Assembly (NCBI GenBank): GCA_018065295.1
Contig: JAGHTQ010000197.1
Span: 1-11,437, forward strand
Length of the DNA stretch: 11,437 nucleotides
Direction: 5' to 3'
Source of the DNA: Candidatus Colimonas fimequi
GTDB lineage: Bacteria; Bacillota; Clostridia; Peptostreptococcales; Anaerovoracaceae
The notes below the pieces were generated by a model. That model was not told the DNA's origin, did not search any database, and was given only the letters and a program-made list of their open reading frames with translations. Position 1 is the stretch's first letter; each line of letters opens with the position of its first letter. Shown here in pieces: positions 8,108 to 11,437 of this stretch. A program made the translations under genes and the position numbers.

Positions 8108-9084
8108 ACGTATCTTCCTCCAAGAACTGCAATTCCAACAGCGTTATCCTGAGAAAGTTCTTCTCTTCCGAACTGGATATCAGCTCCTCGTAACTTATTG
8201 GAATTCTCGATCTTGTTTCTTATGAATCTACTTGATGTAACTCCTCCTGCCATGATTACTCGATTAATGCCTGACATCTCAATTGCCTGAGAAATAGCCT
8301 TCTCCATGGAGTCAGTTAGCTTAGTGAAGATTTCACTTACGAAAGCTTCAGGTTCGTTTGTTACTGAGCCTTCTTCGATAATTCGCTTAATCTGAGTATC
8401 GATACCAGAAAGATTCATGAAAGCACTGCGAGTTTTAATAGGTGTAAGATAGTCAGTGGTGAAGGTAGCGTTTAATGCCAGCTTATCCATGACTTCACCT
8501 GCAGGAAATCCAATGCCCATTGCCACACCTGCTCTATCGATAACCTGTCCGAAAGCGATATCTCTAGTACCGCCAGCAACCTGGATTTTGTAAAAAATGC
8601 CGCTGTTAAGAACAACATCTCGCTGTCTCGGCTGCACTATAAGAAGTTCAGTTGTTCCTCCAGAGAAGTGACATGCCAGAAACGGCTCATCATCAGGAAA
8701 ATCAGCGTCCATTCGAATAGCTTCAATATGGCCCTCTTGATGAGAAAAACCAATGCCTTGAATTCCGTTAACAGCTGCAATGCTTCGTCCGAAGGATACT
8801 CCAGCGTTAAATACTGGCATATATGAACCATCAACTGGTCGTGGCCTTGATGACCATGCTACAGCATCAAGGTTACCGGCCAGGTCGATTGGAATCTTCT
8901 CAATGAGTTTAGGCAGGCTGTTTACATGCTGAAAAAGAGCTTCTGATTGTCTCAGACCTCTTTCTCCCTTCTTCACATCAAGATATCTTCTTGAGTCATA
9001 TATTATGTTGTAGTCGCTGTCAATGACAGCGACTGATGTTTTATAGTTACTTGTATCTATGCCAAGTATGTATCTACTGTTCAT
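8098..9084 (-). CDS. Kae1/TsaD-like paralogue (annotated elsewhere as O-sialoglycoprotein endopeptidase family)
   Basis: The 328-residue product has the ASKHA fold of TsaD/Kae1, the protein family that installs the N6-threonylcarbamoyl group on tRNA A37. From the ATG at 9084 it shows an N-terminal phosphate loop GIDTSNYKTSVAVID (8-22), the metal motif HQEGH (His115, His119), CHFSGGTTELLIV (138-150), AFGQVIDRAG (177-186), FPAGEVMDKLA (193-203), AGGVTSSRF (279-287) and LSQDNAVGIA (310-319, with the conserved metal-binding Asp313). It diverges from ordinary TsaD: the usual ETSCDET is DTSNYKT, SGGHT is SGGTT, and DDAxGEAxDK is DIAFGQVIDR. It is therefore probably the nusB/xseA-linked clostridial paralogue of unknown function rather than the housekeeping TsaD. 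The peptidase name is historical. The start at 9084 overlaps the nusB stop by 11 bases and lacks a strong ribosome site, suggesting coupling. Upstream in-frame codons lie inside nusB and encode nothing family-like. Confidence 0.88.
   Translation of the reverse strand: MNSRYILGIDTSNYKTSVAVIDSDYNIIYDSRRYLDVKKGERGLRQSEALFQHVNSLPKLIEKIPIDLAGNLDAVAWSSRPRPVDGSYMPVFNAGVSFGRSIAAVNGIQGIGFSHQEGHIEAIRMDADFPDDEPFLACHFSGGTTELLIVQPRQRDVVLNSGIFYKIQVAGGTRDIAFGQVIDRAGVAMGIGFPAGEVMDKLALNATFTTDYLTPIKTRSAFMNLSGIDTQIKRIIEEGSVTNEPEAFVSEIFTKLTDSMEKAISQAIEMSGINRVIMAGGVTSSRFIRNKIENSNKLRGADIQFGREELSQDNAVGIAVLGGRYVWD
8117..8121 (-). promoter_or_regulatory. Ribosome binding site of xseA inside the upstream gene
   Basis: GGAGG on the minus strand lies 9 bases before the xseA ATG. 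It is encoded within the codons for the Gly-Gly-Arg near the C-terminus of the Kae1-like protein, so upstream translation passes directly over it. This fixes the xseA start despite the 10-base overlap. Confidence 0.7.
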
Positions 9085-9472
9085 TTTTGAAAATAGCGCC
9101 CAGTACACCGTGAATGAATGATGATGACTGATCTGTGCTAAACTTCTTGGCAAGGTTAATTGCTTCTGAAACAACAACTGCTGTTGATACATCATCAGCA
9201 TATCTAGCTTCGCCAATAGCAAGTCTTAAGATTGCCAGGTCAACCTTAGGCATTCTGTTTGTCTTCCATGACTTGCTGTATTCGTTGATAGTGCTGTCGA
9301 TGTTCTCGATGTTTACTGCGATAGCCTTAAGGATATCTGTTGCTCTAGCAAGTTCCTTGCCGTTAATTCTGTCGCTGCAGATAGCTTCAGCCTTCTCAGC
9401 AGTAATTTCATTTGCTGTCTCCATTTCGAACAGCATCTGCATCATTGTTTCTCTAGCTTGTTTTCTATTCAT
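9074..9472 (-). CDS. nusB: Transcription antitermination factor NusB
   Basis: NusB pairs with ribosomal protein S10 (NusE), binds boxA RNA and supports antitermination and folding of rRNA transcripts. The 132-residue product matches the family throughout: KQARETMMQMLFEME at the start, then SWKTNRMPKVDLAILRLAIGEA (68-89, Trp69, Arg73), VVVSEAINLAKKFS (99-112) and SSFIHGVLGAIFK (117-129). It is all-helical with no membrane segment. The ATG at 9472 has GGAGG six bases upstream, within the end of the asp23 gene, which it overlaps by 8 bases (ATGAATAG). Its stop overlaps the next start. The glycine-rich FIHGVLGAI replaces the common FINGVLDxI, a minor variation. Confidence 0.97.
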   Translation of the reverse strand: MNRKQARETMMQMLFEMETANEITAEKAEAICSDRINGKELARATDILKAIAVNIENIDSTINEYSKSWKTNRMPKVDLAILRLAIGEARYADDVSTAVVVSEAINLAKKFSTDQSSSFIHGVLGAIFKNEQ

Positions 9473-9836
9473 TAGTTTCCTCCACAGGAAGTTCTACTCC
9501 CTGCACATTAATATTTACAGCGGCAACGTTTAAACCTGTCATCTCGATAATCTCGTCTCTGACATGTTCCTGTATATCCCATGCAAGTGCTGGAATTCTC
9601 GAACCAAACTTAACGATAATGTTAACGTCTACTTCAACTCCATCCTTGGTCTGAGTTGCCTTAATACCCTTAGAAGCAAGTTCTTTACCAAGAAGATTCT
9701 TGGAAATAAGATTGGAAATGCCGCCTGCAAGGTCTGCTACGCCTTCCGTTCTTATTGCTGCGTTAGCAGCACAAACAGCGATTACTTCCTCGGATACCTT
9801 AATGGGTGTGCCCTTTTGATTTGTTAATCCACTCAT
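9465..9836 (-). CDS. Asp23/Gls24 family envelope stress response protein
   Basis: Asp23/Gls24 proteins are small cytoplasmic-face proteins linked to cell-envelope and alkaline stress; in Staphylococcus Asp23 is held at the membrane by AmaP. The 123-residue product shows the family course: IKVSEEVIAVCAANAAIRTEGV near the start (residues 12-32), a central GKELASKGIKATQTKDGVEVDVNI, then IPALAWDIQEHVRDEI and a final strand AAVNINVQGVEL, ending in an acidic tail. There is no signal peptide or membrane segment, and no AmaP-like gene lies beside it. An ATG start at 9836 is preferred over the in-frame GTG at 9845, because GAGGTGG lies 5 bases before the ATG and overlaps the GTG. The gene is the first after a 45-base gap with a promoter candidate and probably opens the operon. 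In Clostridia such a gene commonly precedes nusB. Confidence 0.93.
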   Translation of the reverse strand: MSGLTNQKGTPIKVSEEVIAVCAANAAIRTEGVADLAGGISNLISKNLLGKELASKGIKATQTKDGVEVDVNIIVKFGSRIPALAWDIQEHVRDEIIEMTGLNVAAVNINVQGVELPVEETNE

Positions 9837-9841
9837 GTCTT

Positions 9842-9852
9842 CCACCTCGTGG
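9842..9852 (-). promoter_or_regulatory. asp23 ribosome binding site within a small inverted repeat
   Basis: On the minus strand CCACGAGGTGG holds the ribosome site GAGGTGG, 5 bases before the ATG at 9836. The same 11 bases form a perfect 4-bp inverted repeat (CCAC/GTGG) with a 3-base loop GAG, so a transcript reading in from upstream could fold the ribosome site into a short GC-rich stem. The ribosome-site role is well supported; the hairpin's relevance is inference. Confidence 0.6.
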
Positions 9853-9855
9853 TTA

Positions 9856-9884
9856 ATTATATCAAATTATCAGAAAATTGTTTA
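9856..9884 (-). promoter_or_regulatory. Probable sigma-A promoter of the asp23-nusB operon
   Basis: The minus strand has a perfect -10 hexamer TATAAT at 9856-9861, preceded by TG with one intervening base (TGATATAAT), the extended -10 arrangement. Seventeen bases upstream, TAAACA at 9879-9884 is a 4/6 match to the -35 consensus TTGACA and includes the stop codon of the CNNM gene. Transcription would begin near 9848-9850, giving a very short leader that starts at or just before the ribosome site. It is the best promoter candidate I saw among the gaps between genes, and those gaps contain no terminator hairpin, so read-through from upstream is also likely. Confidence 0.5.
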
Positions 9885-11228
9885 GTTATTATCCTCTTCT
9901 TCACTGCTGACAGCATCTGGTGGAAGAATAGTCATAGTAATTTGTTCAATTCTTCTATCTCTGATTGAGTCAATTCTGAACTTATATCTTTCGTATTCAA
10001 CGACGCTGCCGATATCATCATCATCTGGAATTTCACCCAGGATGTCGATGATGAGACCGCCAATAGTCTCACTATTGTCAGATTCAAGGTCAATATCTAA
10101 TTCTTCATTAATGTCATCCAGGTCCATACTACCGTCGACAATGTATTCATTATCGCTTATCTTCTGGATTTCTGGTTCTTCTTCGTCATATTCGTCGTCA
10201 ATATCACCCATTACTTCTTCAATGATATCTTCCATTGTTACGATACCTGAGAAGCCGCCGTATTCATCAATAAGAATAGCGATATGCTGCTTTGTTGACT
10301 GAAGTTCAACGAGGAGTGTATCAATCTTCTTAGTTTCTGGAACCAGATATGGCTTACGGAGAATTGATCTGATATCAACGTTATCGAAGCCTTCTTCTCT
10401 AGCCTTGATAAGGAAGTCCTTGATATAAAGAATACCGATAATGTTATCACTGTCGTCTTCATATACAGGAATTCTTGAATATCTTAATTCCATCAGTTCA
10501 TCGATGTACTCTTCTGTTGGTTCATTAATGTCAATTGCGAACACGTCAGTTCTTGGAGTCATTACTTCGTAAGCGAGCATGTCGTCAAAAGCAAAGATAC
10601 TTGTGATCATCTTCATGCCCTCTTCCTTAAGTTCACCACTCTCCTGACCTGATTCAAGCATTGAAACTACTTCGTCTTCAGAATAGATAGCTTCAGTAAC
10701 GTCTGTTCTCTGACGGAAAATCTTAAGAAGAACGATAACGAAACCGTTAATTAGTGCAGCCATAGGCTTGAATATTGCCGCAATTACTCGTAGCTTACCG
10801 TAAGTAGCTAATGCTATACCATCAGCGTGAAGAAGACCAAGTCTTCTTGGGAAAAGTACAGCGAATATCAGTAATATAAATGCGAATATCAGAGTGAAAA
10901 TAACCAGTGTAACAATCTTGCTGTAAGGTACATTGTAGGATAACAGCAGATTATAAAGTGGATCTGTGAAGAACAGAACCGCCAGGAAATAAGTAATGAA
11001 ACTTATAACAATTCTGGTTACTTCAAGTTGCAGAAGGAACTTGTATGGCTCATCAACTACATGAAGTAATTTCTTAGCCTTAATGTTACCTTCGTGTGCC
11101 AGTTCTTTAATATCATTTCTGTTGCAGGATTCAATAGCTGTGAAGGATGCTGAGAAGAATCCATTAATGATAAAAAGTACTACGATTGCAATTATTTGTC
11201 CCCATAAGGGCCCGGGATCTGATGACAT
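9882..11228 (-). CDS. CNNM/CorC-type membrane protein with CBS pair and CorC_HlyC domain, diverged membrane domain
   Basis: The 448-residue protein has the CNNM (DUF21) plan. Hydrophobic segments lie at about 9-29, 65-87 and 103-127, with a further membrane-associated stretch at about 143-170. The canonical linker EDEVVSMLESGQESGELKEE (184-203) and EVMTPRTDV follow. Two CBS domains (about 221-280 and 287-345) include SRIPVYEDDSDNIIG and DEYGGFSGIVTMEDIIEEVMGDI, and a C-terminal CorC_HlyC domain spans about 358-436. Relatives export Mg2+ or support Mg2+/Na+ balance (for example Bacillus MpfA), usually with ATP-binding CBS domains. The cytoplasmic part is conserved, but the membrane part is not: SASETA reads SASFTA (Phe29), the QxG of the second segment reads QLE (Glu69), and GExxPK reads AVLFPR (123-128). 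These changes argue against simple ion transport by the known mechanism. The ATG at 11228 has AAGGAGA 5-6 bases upstream and follows the U32 gene by one base. Confidence 0.88.
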   Translation of the reverse strand: MSSDPGPLWGQIIAIVVLFIINGFFSASFTAIESCNRNDIKELAHEGNIKAKKLLHVVDEPYKFLLQLEVTRIVISFITYFLAVLFFTDPLYNLLLSYNVPYSKIVTLVIFTLIFAFILLIFAVLFPRRLGLLHADGIALATYGKLRVIAAIFKPMAALINGFVIVLLKIFRQRTDVTEAIYSEDEVVSMLESGQESGELKEEGMKMITSIFAFDDMLAYEVMTPRTDVFAIDINEPTEEYIDELMELRYSRIPVYEDDSDNIIGILYIKDFLIKAREEGFDNVDIRSILRKPYLVPETKKIDTLLVELQSTKQHIAILIDEYGGFSGIVTMEDIIEEVMGDIDDEYDEEEPEIQKISDNEYIVDGSMDLDDINEELDIDLESDNSETIGGLIIDILGEIPDDDDIGSVVEYERYKFRIDSIRDRRIEQITMTILPPDAVSSEEEDNN

Positions 11229-11229
11229 T

Positions 11230-11437
11230 TTATTCTCCTTTTCTCTTTCTTAATAAGAAATTCTTAGCTACTGGTTTGTCTAATTTAATGTATAACTTCT
11301 GCTGTGGATGAGGTGCAGATTCGATTGGCTGCTTCTCTTCACCAACAAGTACTTCCAGCTTCTGTTTGAAAAAATCAGCGCCAGGACCGAATACTTCAAT
11401 TTCATCACCAACAGACATCTTGTTTCTCTGTTCAACG
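11230..11437 (-). CDS. U32-family peptidase, C-terminal end only
   Basis: Only the last 69 codons are visible; the reading frame is open to the right edge and the gene starts outside the window. The segment VEQRNKMSVGDEIEVFGPG, followed by IESAPHPQQKLYIKL and a basic tail (LLRKRKGE), is the typical C-terminal beta-barrel domain of U32 peptidases (collagenase-like; YrrO and RlhA relatives). The internal ATG at 11418 is not the start, because the family motif begins before it. Some U32 proteins act in RNA hydroxylation or tRNA modification rather than collagen cleavage, so a substrate should not be assumed. The stop at 11230 lies one base before the CNNM start, and the CNNM ribosome site overlaps the last codons (AAAGGAGAA), so the two genes are co-transcribed. 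Confidence 0.9.
   Translation of the reverse strand, partial: VEQRNKMSVGDEIEVFGPGADFFKQKLEVLVGEEKQPIESAPHPQQKLYIKLDKPVAKNFLLRKRKGE

Noticed and set aside
9085..9222. In-frame upstream extension of the Kae1-like gene (46 extra residues)
   Set aside because: The extension overlaps nusB by about 140 bases, and its residues do not resemble the family. The GIDTS loop expected at the N-terminus begins right after the ATG at 9084.
9135..9533. 132-codon plus-strand open frame opposite nusB and the asp23 end, with a hydrophobic look
   Set aside because: It is antisense across two conserved genes. Hydrophobic antisense products are a common by-product of charged helical proteins such as NusB. I saw no family pattern.
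9837..9881. Terminator after the CNNM gene
   Set aside because: No GC-rich hairpin followed by a U-run is present. The only inverted repeat is the 4-bp one at the ribosome site, which is not followed by T residues.
1..11437. Hidden defence system, prophage, insertion sequence, CRISPR array or RNA gene
   Set aside because: The strand is filled by recognisable housekeeping genes with almost no free space. I saw no direct repeats, transposase motifs, tRNA-like folds or abrupt base-composition change.

Overview
The window is a densely packed, single-strand block of housekeeping genes. All twelve genes read right to left on the minus strand, and no gap exceeds 45 bases. Gene content and order (Asp23, nusB, a Kae1-like protein, xseA, xseB, an FPP synthase, dxs, tlyA), the moderately low GC content and the strong AGGAGG-type ribosome sites point to an anaerobic Firmicute of the class Clostridia. 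The family cannot be fixed from this sequence alone. The right end, read first in transcription, holds the last ~69 codons of a U32-family peptidase and a complete CNNM/CorC-like membrane protein with CBS domains.

A 45-base gap (9837-9881) follows the CNNM gene. It carries a good extended -10 promoter candidate and appears to start the main operon. In order of transcription the operon holds: an Asp23/Gls24 envelope protein; NusB; a TsaD/Kae1-like paralogue; the two exonuclease VII subunits XseA and XseB; farnesyl diphosphate synthase; DXS; the rRNA methyltransferase TlyA; a PLP aminotransferase; and MutS, cut off by the left window edge just after its Walker A motif. Junctions are 8-11 base overlaps or gaps of 1-17 bases, so translational coupling is likely.

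Functionally the operon mixes transcription antitermination and ribosome maturation (nusB, tlyA), DNA repair (xseA, xseB, mutS), isoprenoid precursor supply (dxs then ispA, the entry step of the MEP pathway and the C15 prenyl synthase) and one amino-acid enzyme. In many Clostridia tlyA is followed by nadK-argR-recN; here it is followed by the aminotransferase and mutS.

I found no mobile element, CRISPR array, RNA gene, toxin-antitoxin pair or defence cassette, and no clear sign of horizontal transfer. The points most worth a second look are the CNNM-like protein, whose membrane domain has lost several family hallmark residues; the TsaD paralogue, which keeps the metal-binding residues but has a diverged nucleotide-side motif; and the small promoter region before asp23.
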